Part shown: one piece after another, positions 20,349-32,020 of the stretch
Position numbering within the stretch: position 1 is the first letter of the stretch
Layout of the letters: every line of letters begins with the position of its first letter
Source: Pseudogymnoascus destructans
Taxonomy: Eukaryota > Ascomycota > Leotiomycetes > Thelebolales > Thelebolaceae
Direction: 5' to 3'
Length of the DNA stretch: 64,000 bases
Assembly (NCBI RefSeq): GCF_001641265.1
Contig: NW_020167535.1
Location: 744,001-808,000, forward strand
Made by a program: the position numbers and the translations under genes
Notes under the pieces: model-generated
Told to the model about the DNA's origin: nothing
Database searches by the model: none
Seen by the model: the letters and a program-made list of their open reading frames with translations, nothing else

Positions 20349-22483
20349 ATGCGCCATAAAAATGATGAAAGCAAATTAGTGCTAGCTATCCAAGCTATGC
20401 AAAGCGACCCAAATTTGCGCCTTCGAGTTGCAGCTAGGATCTATTCCGTAGACCACCGCAAGCTACGTCACCGTTTACAAGGCGTACCTTCACGACGCGA
20501 TATCCAAGCCAACTTACGGAAATTAAGTAACCTAGAGGAATCATGTTACGACGGAACAAGAAGGCTGGCCAACTACAGGACAGGAAGGAGGGAGGTCGCA
20601 TGAGACCGGCCCTGGTACCTGGAGGGGCAGCGGGGAATAGTAGTTCCGAAAGTATCACGTGACGGACTCGCAGGATGATGAGAAGAGTCCTAAGAGTCCA
20701 GGACTCCGAGGACTCGAGTGAGTTCCCAGGAGTCCACTAGGCACGTGATGGACTCGCAGGATGATGAGAAGAGTCCTAAGAGTCCAGGACTCCGAGGACT
20801 CGAGTGAGTTCCCAAGAGTCCACTAGGCACGACGCCACTATATAAGTAGATAGTATTTCCTTAGATAGGAGCTTCGTGCTCAACTCAATACAGTATTTGT
20901 TATATACTAGTAACGTGTTACTTGAAGCCTTTGTGTCTGATCCCCTGCCTCCTCTGATAAGTAAACCTTTACGCAAGAGAACCTCTGTGTCTTCTATCAT
21001 TTAGAAGTCAGCGTTACAAATCAGTTCTTGTTCAGTATATACTTGACTTAGCTGCTAAAGGGTTCCCTCCTCAGTTGTCTATTGTTGAAGATATGGCAAA
21101 TCGACTATTGCAACATGCGACGCGCCACGCGTCGGGTCACGTTGGGCTTCAAACTTTGTTAAGCGCCATGTAGAGCTCCGGACACACTTCCAGCAAAAAT
21201 ATGACTACCAGAGGGCTAAGTGCGAAGATCCAGAAGTCATTCGTGGCTGGTTTGAGCTTGTATGGAGCACAATTCTAAAGTATGGCATCAACAATGCAGA
21301 TATCTACAACTTTGATGAGACTGGGTTTATGATGGGCGTCATCTCAAGCGCAACGGTAGTAACGAGCTCAGACGGGCGGGCAAAGGCAAAAAAGGTGCAG
21401 CCTGGCAATCGGGAATGGGTTACAGTAATCCAAGGCGTTAGTTCTCAAGGTTGGGCAGTGCCGCCATTTGTCATTGTGGCAGGTAAAAACCACCTTGCAT
21501 CTTGGTATGAGAATAGCGGATTTCCAGCAGATTGGGTAATCGCTGTTACTGCAAATGGCTGGACTACAAACGAGAGAGGTATGGATTGGATTCAGCATTT
21601 TGAGAAGCACACAAAGCCCCGGAGTGTTGGTGGTTATCGCTTGTTAGTCCTTGATGGTCATGAGAGCCACCACTCAGACAAGTTTGAGGAGTACTGCAAA
21701 GAACACAACATTATTATGCTTTGTATGCCTGCTCACTCTTCCCATATACTCCAACCACTTGATGTTGGCTGTTTTGGCCCATTAAAGAGAGCTTACGGTC
21801 GGCAAATTAAAGATATGATGCGGGCTCATATTATTCACATTACTAAGGATGACTTCTTTCCTGCCTTCCACGCTGCATTTAACATTGCAATGACAGAAAG
21901 CAATATTCAGGGAGGGTTCCGAGGTGCTGGGCTTCTTCCATTTAGCCCTGAGAGTGTAATATCTACACTTGACCTTAGGTTTAAGACGCCAACACCTCCA
22001 ACCTCTTGCCCAAACACCGCTCAACCATGGGTTTCTCAGACACCAAATAACCCAACTGAAGCTGTATCACAGTCTACTTTCATTAAAAACTGAATTGCGC
22101 ATCATCAAAATAGCTCTCCAACCTCAATCTATGCAGCTGTTGACCAGTTTACAAAGGGTGCATCGCAAATAATGCACCAATTAGCATTGTTAAAAGCAGA
22201 GAACCAAAACCTGCGACAGGCAAATGAAGTGCTAAGCAAGCGCCGGAGAGCTAAAAAAACACGACTACAGCAAGGAGGATCACTTAGTCAACAGGTAGCA
22301 CAGGAGCTACAGGACGAGAGGGACGTTGTGCAGCAAGTAGAGCAAGAAATAAGGGCAAGTAGTGGTCGGAAGCCAAGGGAAGAAACCCATGCACGTCGCT
22401 GTGGCAAGTGTGGTGAGACTGGACACAATGCGCGCACTTGTCAGATTGTAATAGACAGGTCTGAGGAAGAGGACTCCGAGTAG
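20349..22483 (+). pseudogene. Pogo-2 transposase, broken
   Basis: Pogo DDE transposase. N-terminal HTH (MRHKNDESKLVLAIQAM..) is split at NLEES by the LTR and resumes at 21019 (SVLVQ). A one-base frame change occurs near the CENP-B-type HTH (about 21110-21150). The catalytic core is then open: YNFDETGFMMG, VLDGHESHHS and LQPLDVGCFGPLKRAYG. A TGA after STFIKN (22091-22093) precedes the coiled region and C-terminal CCHC knuckle CGKCGETGHNARTC. It is very close to pogo-5 at 54677. Confidence 0.92.
20544..21018 (+). repeat. Solo LTR, family 2, with TSD AATCA
   Basis: 475 bp, TGTTACGACGG..CAGCGTTACA, flanked by AATCA at 20539-20543 and 21019-21023. An 86-bp direct tandem duplication (20656-20741 and 20742-20827) makes it longer than the other copies. 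It carries the TATATAAG promoter-like sequence. Confidence 0.93.
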
Positions 22484-22588
22484 TTTTAATTATTTATATT
22501 GTTGTGGTGGATTTATCGCAATTCTTATGGGGTAGTCGCGATATTTTGGCTCTTTCGCTTGTTTGGCACTTTCGTTATACATGCACGT

Positions 22589-23440
22589 TATTCCCCCCTT
22601 AATATTAAAGTAATGGTGTATTATAAATTAATATAATCGAAGTAATAGCATCATACTACAGTATTAACTATATTAAAGTTTATATGATAGGTTAGAACAG
22701 TAGTAAATGGTCGTGGTGCGGTAGAAACGTAGAGTTGAGAGGCATACTCTGTCATCGTGATTTTGGAAATTTCGCTCAGCTTCGCAGCTATTTACCATAC
22801 AAATACCGGTAGTAGCGAAAGGTGCAGAACTGGCTACAATCACGATGAGAATCGTGATTTTGGACCGTCATCGTAGTAGCCAATAGTGGTGTTAAATTAC
22901 GTGGTGGCCCCATAACTTTATGGGAGGGCGTCGATGGTACCGAAACCGCACCGAAGCCTACAGTAATACAGCACCTACAACCAGAACACAGGCTTCTACA
23001 GGCTTCTACCGTTCACCCTAGCACTTGTTTTATATCGCTACGTTGGTAGGGTACGGTAATACAGCATATAAGAGACTATTTACAGCTTTTTACGAAGGTT
23101 GAGCTATATACGGTCGCTGCTACTAAGCAGAATCGCTGAAGCCACGGTTGAGGTGGCACTGACGTTGCGACTGTTGGGGGCTACGGCCTAATTCGGAATG
23201 GTGGGTGCAGGGGTGGTTAGGGCCTGAGGCAGCGAAAATATCCCTCATCGTGATTCCGGGGTGGTGGAGGTTATATTCGTAGCTCTTCGGCCGACTTGCC
23301 GAACAAGAAACCGTCCCCAACCCCACACTCCTCACGGGTATAACTTAAGAACAAGCGACATTTGCGAATTCTACTCACGGCCTGCCTTTTCTCCTCTCTC
23401 AACAATTTTGTCACAGGCAACCCCTGCTTCTCAACTCACC
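22589..23440. other. Noncoding, AT-rich then cbr1 upstream region
   Basis: AT-rich sequence with repeated CGTGATTTTGG-type pieces in both orientations near 22757 and 22851, then the presumed promoter and 5' UTR of cbr1. No gene is supported. Confidence 0.5.
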
Positions 23441-24520
23441 ATGTCCGACTCAGCAAGCAAGTTCACGTCGTCCGCCTTCATCAATGGCATTTATATTCCG
23501 TCTGGCCTTCTGATCTTCGGCTGCTTCATCGTCAAGAGCGAATGGCTCCCATATGTGATTGCTCTTTCAGCAGCTCTTGCAGGATGGAAGATCTTCTGCA
23601 GCTGTACGTCCACAACCCCGTTCCCACAACTTGAAGTCTTTTGAGGTAAATGGTCACTGACATCCTGCGCAGATCCTAAGGCAGTCCTGAGGCCCGACGC
23701 CCTCCAAGAATTCGAGCTGAAGGAGAAGACCATCATTTCCCACAATGTCGCAATGTGAGTGATCTCGTCTCCGCGCCCTTTTGAGAAACCCCACTGACAA
23801 CCACCCTCCCACAGCTACCGCTTCAAGCTCCCAACTTCCAACTCGATCCTCGGCCTCCCAATCGGCCAACACATCTCCATCTCCGCAAATCTCCCTACCA
23901 CGACCCCCGAGGGCGAGAGCATCCGCAAGGACTTCCTCCGCTCCTACACCCCCATCTCCGGTGACCACCAGCCCGGCTACTTCGACCTGCTCATCAAGTC
24001 CTACCCCACCGGCAATATCTCCAAGTACATGGCCTCCCTCATCGTCGGACAGACCATCAAGGTTAAGGGCCCCAAGGGCGCCATGGTCTACACCCCCAAC
24101 ATGGTGCGCCACTTCGGCATGATCGCAGGCGGCACCGGTATCACCCCCATGCTCCAGGTCATCCGCGCCGTCATTCGCGGCCGCGCTGCTGGAGATACCA
24201 CTGAGATGGACCTGCTCTTCGCCAACGTCAACGTGGAGGATATCCTGCTCAAGGAGGACCTCGATGCGCTCGCCGCGGCTGACAAGGGATTCCGCGTGCA
24301 CTACGTCCTCAACAACCCACCTGAGGGATGGACTGGCGGCGTCGGCTTCGTCACCCCTGAGATGATTGCTAAGTTCCTGCCCAAGGCGGCTCCGGATGTG
24401 AAGGTCTTGCTCTGCGGACCACCACCGATGATTAGCGCGATGAAGAAGGCCACTGAGGGTCTGGGATTCACTAAGGCGAAGCCGGTTAGCAAGCTTGAGG
24501 ACCAGGTCTTTGCGTTTTAG
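23441..24520 (+). CDS. cbr1: NADH-cytochrome b5 reductase
   Basis: Flavoprotein that passes electrons from NADH to cytochrome b5, for sterol and fatty-acid desaturation, at the ER or outer mitochondrial membrane. Exons are 23441-23603, 23673-23754 and 23815-24520, giving 316 residues, the usual length. The N-terminus has a hydrophobic anchor (about 19-50, SGLLIFGCFIV..VIALSAALAG). FAD motifs are RSYTPIS and GNISKYM. NADH motifs are MIAGGTGITPMLQ and LLCGPPPMI. The protein ends QVFAF, typical of the family. Introns have GT..AG borders and restore the frame. Confidence 0.95.
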
Positions 24521-24895
24521 ATGGGTGGTGGGTGATGGAATGGTGATGGACGTTGATAGATGGATAGATAAGACGAGTTGATCTGAGGCTTTGTAAAAGG
24601 ACGGTTGGTTTACAGCGGGTGGGAGAGTGGATTAGATTAGATGAGTATGTGATATTTCAAATCCAGTCTCGCTTTGTTCCAAATCGACATTGTATAAATC
24701 GGTTCTATTCGTCCTGAGATCTCTACTGTGTATCTCCTCCATGCTGTGAACGGTACCTGAATCAGCAGGCCCGATCTGATATATACTCCCTTCCCATACA
24801 AGCCTTTATTCCCAAATGCAAGTTATGCTCCTTGTAATATCCTGGTATCCTGGTATCCCTCATCATCCTTCTCCAAACCCCTTCCCAACCCCAAT
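24521..24895. other. Convergent intergenic region
   Basis: Between the stop codons of cbr1 and the CFEM gene. It presumably holds both 3' UTRs; nothing else is seen. Confidence 0.6.
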
Positions 24896-25363
24896 CTATA
24901 GCACTGCCTGCATCGCCAGGCCGAGAGCCCCAACCATGATCACCAAATTCACCGTCGACGACCTCCCCCCCGAGACATCCGTCGAACTCCCCGTCGAATT
25001 ACTCGCCGCAGCCCCAACCGGAATATCAACCGTCACACCCGCACTCTTACACGCATTCGTCGCAAGCGTGACCACCTTATTAAAATCACCCTTCGAGCAC
25101 GCCGCCTCCACTTTCTTCGTCAAGGAACTAATGAAAGTCTGGTCCTTGCAGAGACACTGCGCGTCACTATTACAGTTTTTCTCCCCCGCGGCGATGGATA
25201 AAGGTCCTAACTGGGAAGAAGTTAGCAGATGCCGCGCCAGTGGAAGCTAGCAGAGGGGAGGACGTACAGCACATAATGGAATGTCTGTGGCGAGAGAATT
25301 AAGGGATTGGGTGAGGGAGAGGGCGGGAAGGGCGGCGATGACGACGAGGTTTGAGATGCGCAT
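24896..25363 (-). CDS. Small secreted, probably GPI-anchored CFEM-domain protein
   Basis: Exons 25363-25268 and 25210-24896 (57-bp intron, GTACGT..CCCAG) encode 136 residues. There is a signal peptide (MRISNLVVIAALPALSLT), a CFEM-like cysteine domain (IPLCALGPL, KNCNSDAQCLCKD, EAACSKGD and NACKSAGVTVDIP), a Ser/Thr/Gly-rich stretch and a hydrophobic C-terminus (LVIMVGALGLAMQAVL) fitting GPI attachment. CFEM proteins act in haem uptake, adhesion or host interaction at the cell surface. Only six of the usual eight cysteines are present, so haem binding is doubtful. Confidence 0.82.
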
Positions 25364-26486
25364 TTTGGTAGCCGAAATGGTGAGAGAGTGAATAAGATGT
25401 ATGGAAAAGGTATCCAGGAACGAGTGACGGTGATTACGGCGAAGGGATCTAATTAAGGCCTACTGCTAGCTTTTGATGCTTTCGGTAGAGCAACGATATG
25501 TGGAGAATTTGCCGATCGTGCTCTGGTGCAGATCCGTTTATTCTTGGCTTATGATGTTTTCCTATCTTCACTCTGCTTTGGTCCAGGGGGTTCGTTTGTT
25601 CAGGCTTGTGATGTTTTCTTATATTACAATCACCCTCGTCACTTCCTTCCACGTCGTCTTATAGACCCCAACCCAACATCCACAAAGCTACGGTTTCTAT
25701 TTTGAAACGCACTGCGCAGAAGATCTTAGCTGCGGATACCTACGTCAGAACCAACCGCGCCTCGGGGCAAGACCATCCGCCATTGTGAAACGGACAACTT
25801 GCCAGTTGGCAACCTCGTATCCGTCAGAAAGGACAACGGGCTTTGGAATGTTGATCAATCCTTTGGCATGTACAGAGGCACATAGAGACGCAAGAGAGTA
25901 AGATCACACGAGGCGAAGGTGACGCGTCCGTCCATGTAAGTAGGGACCACCTAGGGTCCTATAAGCTCGCGTAGAGCCGCTTGGCGGGGGAACACCCGCA
26001 GGAACGAGAAATCGTGCATAGTGATAATTTCTCTGGTGTGTCGTAGGAGCAATTGGTGATGAGGTGGGGCTGTGCAGGAATGGCGATCTGCGGGGCAGGG
26101 CTCTGCACGTTGATATAGGGCTCTTGGCGCGATATGAGACACGGTGTGGGAAGTTTTACTGTATTGGAGTCCTGAGAGTTAAATGTGGATGGTAAAAGTA
26201 AGACGACGTGGAGGTGCGACATGGGCTGTGCATGTGAAGCTGGTGTGAGAGGGTTGTAGGGGAATACGCAAACTTATTTGGGAAGTCGGGGATTGCTTTG
26301 GTGGCAGGGGATTTATACCTATGTGGTGACATGTCGGCTCCCACGAACCCATTCATATTCAGTAGACTATCTTCGGATGAGAAGGTTTGATACTCCCTTA
26401 CTTATTTATAATGGGCGATGTGATGAGGGAGGCCACTGGCTTAAAAAATGGCACGATGAAAGCCGTCAATTTTAGAGCCTCATAAA
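25364..26486. other. Long intergenic region
   Basis: Just over 1.1 kb. Open frames up to 87 codons occur here but lack any motif, plausible splice structure or codon pattern. Nothing is annotated. Confidence 0.5.
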
Positions 26487-27767
26487 TCAAACTGCTCCTA
26501 CAACACATAAAATAGCTTGCCATGAGTGGCTGCTGTGAAAAGAGACGCCAGCTCCCCCGCCAACCTTCAGTTCAGTTTCTTTGGAGGTATGACTCTCTGT
26601 AAAATCCGCAAAAATAGTATCATCCCTCTCTTTCATAACAGCCAGAGCAGCGCCGCACCGTCCAAATAATACCGTGAAGATCGAGGCTTTCCCAACCAGC
26701 GCCGCAAATGTCGTATCCGGCTTCGCGCAGCTATACATATACAATGCCCAGGTGAGCAAGCTGGCGCCGGCAAAGTAGGTATCGTACTGTAGAAGGCTGA
26801 GTATGCCACGCTCAAATGCTTCCAATTTCTCATTTGAGAATGGCGAGATCAGCTGGAAAACGAGAAGAGGATGTAGCTGATCGACAGTTGAGGGAGAGTA
26901 GGACTGAATGACAGCGTAGCACAGAACGACAACTAGAATTAGAGAATGAGTAAATCCTGTCACCACAAGGACGAAATTGTGCGTATAGCGGAGTGCTGTG
27001 GCGGCCCTTCTCTGTGGAGACTCTCCAGTACCCAGGAGCCGATTGGTTATATTATCGGATACCAGTCTCATTAGAATAAACCGCGAGACAGCTGTCATAT
27101 AGCAAAGAACTGCCACGCGATGAGAAACCCCTGGCGATTGCGATGCGATACGACCTCTGGGGGCGGGAGGCAGATCACGAATGAAGGGATGATGTAGCCG
27201 AGGGTCAACGATACTGGAAGTAGCACTATGCGCTTTGCATTGGCGGATATTGCGTTTGCATCGACCTGTCCTTTCGCTCGTCCCAGAGACGAGAAGAGCA
27301 CGTGGATGAGATTGTGAATTGGTTGCACAAGCCCCGAATGGAATAAACCCACGAAGTTGCCCAGATTGTTGGACTGCAATACCGTGTTAGATTTCCAGCT
27401 AGGAAAACATACAAGCCAATGGCGCCCCGGGCATTCCCCTTACGCTCACCCTCAATCAGGACTAAGGCCAGGCATGACAGCTGGCACCCATATAGTCACC
27501 AAAAAGTGATAGCTCCGGAATTGCCCCCGTGACAACCGGCCAAAAGAATGGTATCAGGCTGGTAAGTGTTGCACCTAGGGGCCTAAAGTGCGAGTACACC
27601 GTGCGTAGGGCAGCGAGCCCACCGAGAAGCAGATGCGGGTACTTTTTGGGAGATAGATCAATGAGGTCGAAAGTGCCGACCCGGAAGTGAAGCATGATAA
27701 TGCATGGTATTAAGGCGACGGTGATTAGCCCAAGGAGGACAATCGTGATGAGCCATGAGACTGGCAT
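26487..27767 (-). CDS. Polytopic membrane protein, function unknown, possibly frame-damaged
   Basis: Starts MPVSWLITIVLLGLITVALI. Hydrophobic segments continue through three open stretches: 27767-27462, about 27414-27095 and 27116-26487. The last has several transmembrane helices (FVLVVTGFTHSLILVVVLCY, LFGRCGAALAV). The middle contains LVLIEGERKGNARG and QSNNLGNFVGLFHSGLVQPIHN, which resemble membrane proteins found near fungal secondary-metabolism genes; this is a weak resemblance from memory. At least one intron is needed near 27380-27410. Near 27480 the frame changes without a good intron, so the gene may be damaged. Exon borders are not resolved. Confidence 0.5.
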
Positions 27768-27879
27768 GTTTGCTGTTGGGTGTGTGAATATGGTTTTGAT
27801 AGTCCTGGTGTTGGAGTTCCATGTTGAAGTTCGCGTCTCACCCCCACGTGATTTGTGATGCCATGGTGTCGCCGATCAT

Positions 27880-28540
27880 CTATGGATATATTTCCCGCCC
27901 CAGAGTCCTGTCAAAAGTAGCTACTCTGGAAGTATCACCTTTCCAGCCAAATTCAAATCTCCCTTGCTGCTTCTTTTCATTAACATAGTCTAACGCTGTG
28001 CGTTCAACAGAATCCCAGTCCGAGATGTCTCCCCGACTTATTACCCCAGCTTGCTCAAGTCGGAACAAAGCATCCTTGACCCAGGAAACGCAGTTAAAAT
28101 CTTCCTTGCTGCCTTGCCCAACTGGAACAGCTTCAAGCAGGGAGTCTACCAGATCTATGCGGCTCACATCTCCCAGAAGGATCCTCACGACAATCCGGGG
28201 ATCGGAGTCTGGGTCTACCTTGACTGCCTCGTAAACCCAAGGTATTGAGACAGTGCCCTCAGTCACCGTGATAATATTTTTGCAGTGATACTTCATAGTG
28301 CGAATTTCTGGGCTGGAGGCGCCTTCAGGAGAAGAGATGTGGAGAGCGTAGTGGTATGTGTTGGGATACTTCAGACGCGCATAGAGAGCAAAATACAACT
28401 GTGGAGTGGCAGTGCTAGGCACACTCTGCAAACAGTCTCAGTAGAGAAGTATAGTATGGGTATGAGTAGATGCTGGAAGAACCGCTCCGTTGACTTACAG
28501 GTTTGCTTGACCATTTTCTCTTGAGGTTCTTGATAAACAT
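27880..28540 (-). CDS. Hypothetical protein of 195 residues
   Basis: Exon 1 (28540-28499, MFIKNLKRKWSSKP) is joined across a GTAAGT..TGCAG intron to exon 2 (28425-27880). No signal peptide or membrane segment is visible. The sequence looks like a small soluble domain (YFALYARLKYPNTYHYAL, FNCVSWVKDALFRLEQAG). The C-x-x-WV-x-x-AL pattern is common in uncharacterised fungal proteins. No function can be assigned. Confidence 0.7.
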
Positions 28541-29066
28541 GGTGGCTGATTCCAGAGAGTGAGGGGGGTTGTGGATGTTACTTTTTGGCATGTAGTTCTT
28601 GGTTTGTAGCAGGAAAATGCGAGGTAAACCAGTGATTATAACCTACGGGCGTCGCCGACGTTAGGTTGTAACTTGAGGGTCGAACATGGCGGACGTTAGT
28701 TTTGTGAGTGGGCGCTACGGAACGGGCCGACATATTCTAGAGAGGCGGTATGTACATACTTGAGCACGCTAAAAGTTCGAACTGGTAAGTGCGTGACTTT
28801 TATGGCATAACATTCGCCTTGTATAATAGAGTCACTTTATTCGTATCTACTTCAAGACTGACATACTTTGATTAGCAATAAAGAATTTAACATACGAAGC
28901 TCACAATCATGGGCGATTCCTGCTATTGTTTCATAATTTGAGTGGAGATGCATTAGTCCCTTGCTAGAAATTGGACATACATTTTCTCGGGCATCAAGAA
29001 CCAGCCCCCAACAGTTCTTAATCTACCCATTCACGATCCCACGAGTTAACGATGCAGAAATCATGA
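28541..29066. other. Intergenic region
   Basis: Between the start of the hypothetical gene and the stop of the flavin oxidase. No gene is seen. Confidence 0.55.
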
Positions 29067-30705
29067 TCAATTTGGACCTTTTCGATGACGGAAGAAAGAT
29101 CGCCATTTGGCTCGTTTTCCGACCACAAGCTTGGACGGTCTGCCTGTTGAACCCGCCGGCCTCACGCTCTGTGGATTATGAAAAACATCGCCGGGATCGA
29201 CAACGGCCTTAATCTGCTCCAATTTAGGAAGATTCGTACGCCAATACTGTTGCGGTCCATTCGGGAGTTCCGGGTCCACATAACCTGCATACGATCCAAG
29301 GTCTTCTACTCCTGGCACTCCATTCTTGATCGTTGTATTGATGCCAGCAATAAAGTCCTTGGTCGTTTTTGAAACCTTAACCAAGCTAATCCCATATGAC
29401 TCGAAGTAAAACAGTGCATCCCGGTGGGCGTAAGAAGTCGCGTCCTGAGCAATATCATTCACAGCCCCACCGGTCAAGCTAAAGACGAGGAACCAAAGCA
29501 GTGTTCCCTTCGCAACTTCGTCCAGATACGCGAAGAGGTTATCAATGACCTCGTCCGAGATCAAAGTAGCGCCGTTGAAAGTCAGGGTCTTGTTATAGAA
29601 ATGAGAGGGCAGTCCGCCTGCAAAAAGCAACGCAGCATCTTCAGCCCAATGGCCCAGGAGTCCTAGCCAGTCTTGAAACACAATTGTTTTGGCAACTGAG
29701 TCTCCCCCGAGTTTACTTTTCATATCGAAAGCATCATATTCAGCTTTAGAGCCAAAATACGTCCCAGAAATAATCATCCCGATCCCAGTAATGGCGACTT
29801 TGGTAGCGAACTTGCGTGTAAGTCCTGGATCGGCAATCAAGCTCTGCCATCTCTTAAACACTGCCGCTTTAGACGCATACGAGCCCACCGTGAATGAGTA
29901 CTCGAACTCAACAACTTCACCAGGCTCTGGCTCTGTGCGAAGCTTAAATTCAGTCACGACGCCAAAACTCGCACCCGCTCCTTTCACTGCCCAGAAAATA
30001 TCAGGATTTTGTGTAGCCGAGCAGCGCCTAATCGTTGAATCTGCAAGTACGATCTCGACTTCCTCAATATGGTCAAGAGCAGACCCCCAGAGACGGGAGC
30101 TTGGTCCCAAGCCTCCAACTGCGAAGTTGTTAGAATCAAGGAAAGAAAGGCTTTGAACTCTGAGAAATGGGAAGAGTGTGGTTGAAGATCAGGTACATAC
30201 TTGTTGCGTGTCCACCGATTCCGACTTGTGGACATATGCCGTGCGCCATGGCACGGTTGCCAGCTTCGTGCATACGTTTTGTGAGGTCGCCGAGCAGAGT
30301 GCCTGCTCCTACTGTGGCCTGCCAGGTTGTACGATCCATGGAAAACTGCTGGAAATTTCTCAAGTCGATAACAACTGCACCGCTTACTCCACCAAGGGCT
30401 ACATGGTTTTAGTACTTTGACATCCTATTTGGGAAGAGGAGGGTCATACAGTAATTGCCATAGCTATGGCCACCGCTTCGAGCCTGGACTTTGAGATTCG
30501 TTTCCACCGCGCATTTGATGATTGCCGCAACTTGAGCAGTGGTCTTCGGGTATGTTATAGCGGCCGGCGTGATTGGTATTGAGAGATTATAGGGTTTGAC
30601 ATCACTGTTTTGATAGAAAGACTTCTCAGGGAACGCGTAAAGGCTATCGTCACCACCAAGGGCTGCTTTGATTGATTTCTCTAGAGCACTCTGTGATGCG
30701 CCCAT
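29067..30705 (-). CDS. FAD-linked oxidase of the berberine-bridge/glucooligosaccharide oxidase type
   Basis: Exons 30705-30450, 30398-30201 and 30118-29067 encode 501 residues; all introns are GT..AG and keep the frame. The FAD-binding domain has TYPKTTAQVAAIIKCA, the covalent-FAD histidine in RSGGHSYGN (His80) and a cysteine in GICPQVGIGGH (Cys141). Family members with this pair hold FAD through two bonds and oxidise sugars or secondary metabolites. The C-terminal BBE segment is present (YVDPELPNGPQQYW.. VDPGDVFHNPQSVRP). No signal peptide is visible, unlike secreted sugar oxidases, and a basic tail follows (KRAKWRSFFRHRKGPN). The start at 30705 was preferred over upstream frame because it begins the conserved helix. 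Confidence 0.88.
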
Positions 30706-31059
30706 TCTGCCTACTGCCTTTAGCTTATTTGAGGGCATGCAACGACTGGGGATTGTGGAATAGAGTCTTGGCCAAGGGGTTGGTTGAGTATTTATTCGCA
30801 CATAATTTTACTGAAGTAGCACGTAAGATACTATTCACAGCATGTTCGTGCGTAGTCAGGTGGCTTTGTGAAACCATTCAAACCATTAAAGTTGATTCAC
30901 GAGTCCTCGCAGCGAGTAATCCAATGCAGAATTACTCACTGCGAGGACTCGTGATCAAAATTAAGGTCTGTTGACAGACTCAGCTGCGCCACCAGACCTG
31001 ATGTCTCATATCACAACCATATGGCATGTGTCACCACCGTAGTTAAAGGACAGTAGACA
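30706..31059. other. Oxidase promoter region up to the hAT element
   Basis: Upstream of the flavin oxidase; contains the palindrome at 30899-30955. No gene is seen. Confidence 0.55.
30899..30955. repeat. Imperfect palindrome with ~25-bp arms
   Basis: CACGAGTCCTCGCAGCGAGT and its inverted copy ACTCACTGCGAGGACTCGTG are separated by about 14 bases. It could be a small inverted-repeat relic or a binding site; nothing identifies it. Confidence 0.7.
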
Positions 31060-31599
31060 AGTTCATCTAGGCTGCGCACTACTCGCTCAATACTCGGCTC
31101 ACTCGCTCAGTGGGTTACTCAGCTGGGTGAGTAGCTGAACCTTTTACTCGACTCGGTGAGTGAGGTCAATACTCAGTTACTCTGTAAAAACCCGGTGAGT
31201 ACTCGGCTATCACGTGTAAGATTTATGCATCATGTGAACAGTCCCTCATACGATTAATACTGTTTTATGGTTAAGTTAAAGTATTACATCTATTAGCATC
31301 ACTCTCGCCATCTCTAGTAAGCTGTGAGAACGAATCATGTATATTCCTCTATCTAAGTACCATGATTATCAGAAGATTATTAGAACGCTATTATCTATTA
31401 TATATGCTTAAGAACATCCCTCCACCTTGCTTGATGAGGCCGGCCAGACCTACTAATACCTAAAGTATTTATAGGGTCTTGATGAGGATCCTCGACTGAG
31501 CGGAACGAGCTATGAGTCAAGATAACTGTGTATAGAACTTGTTCATAAAATGTCTCTTGTGTGAGAATATGATCTTATTATAGGTATTAACCTACATAA

Positions 31600-32020
31600 T
31601 TCTGGTAATAATCTGGTAATCCTTACTTGTTGAGGTTGCATTTGATTGATTCGCATTTGATAGAGACTATCCTTCCCATCTGTGACTTCTTTTTGCAAAT
31701 GTCTGATGCAAGATGTGTTGCCATAGACTTTGGGCCAGCAGACTTGATTGCAGGATGCGTAAGGGCCTTCGAACAATAAGTACAAATAACACATGGTTCT
31801 CCAGAAAGCCGGTCTGCTCCTTGGTGATAACTTCTCCAGTATTGAGAACTCCAGTTGGTTGAATCCCATGCAATCTTCATAAGGAGTTTTGTAGTATGAT
31901 CTGAGTGTTGTTCATACCATCGTGATAGCTTCCACCACTCAATGAATATATCGTGTGTATCCTTAGTCCATTTGACGAATTGGTTTAACTTGCCAATATA
32001 TTCAAGGCCTGCAGGGACTT
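31600..32020 (-). pseudogene. BED zinc-finger N-terminal fragment of a hAT transposase
   Basis: Reading from about 32020: VPAGLEYIGKLNQFVKWTKD, then EWWKLSRWYEQHSD and IAWDSTNWSSQYWRS, then a BED-type finger EPCVICTYCSKALTHP ..SMATHLASDIC. The layout matches the N-terminus of hAT-1 at 20065 (EPIVICRKCSRIL). It ends in an apparent intron donor (GTAAGG) at about 31628, and no catalytic domain follows before the left terminus. The upstream side is cut by a solo LTR. It may be a remnant or a shortened DNA-binding protein that still recognises the element. Confidence 0.7.

Larger units (their letters stand above)
20251..22588 (+). mobile_element. Pogo element 2, complete ends, interrupted by a solo LTR
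   Basis: Flanked by TA on both sides (20249-20250, 22589-22590). Termini are ACGTGCATGTATAACGAAAG and its near-perfect inverted copy, with a doubled GCCAAACAAGC/AGTGCC motif. Without the 475-bp LTR and its 5-bp duplication it is about 1858 bp. It landed about 25 bp upstream of the hAT-1 start codon, so it lies in the 5' region of that gene. Confidence 0.93.

Noticed and set aside
20251..22588. LTR at 20544 as part of a full retrotransposon
   Set aside because: A single LTR with matching AATCA duplications on both sides and pogo sequence continuing directly; it is a solo LTR.
23654..24301. 215-codon minus-strand open frame rich in Gly, Val and Asp
   Set aside because: Antisense shadow of the GC-rich third exon of cytochrome b5 reductase.
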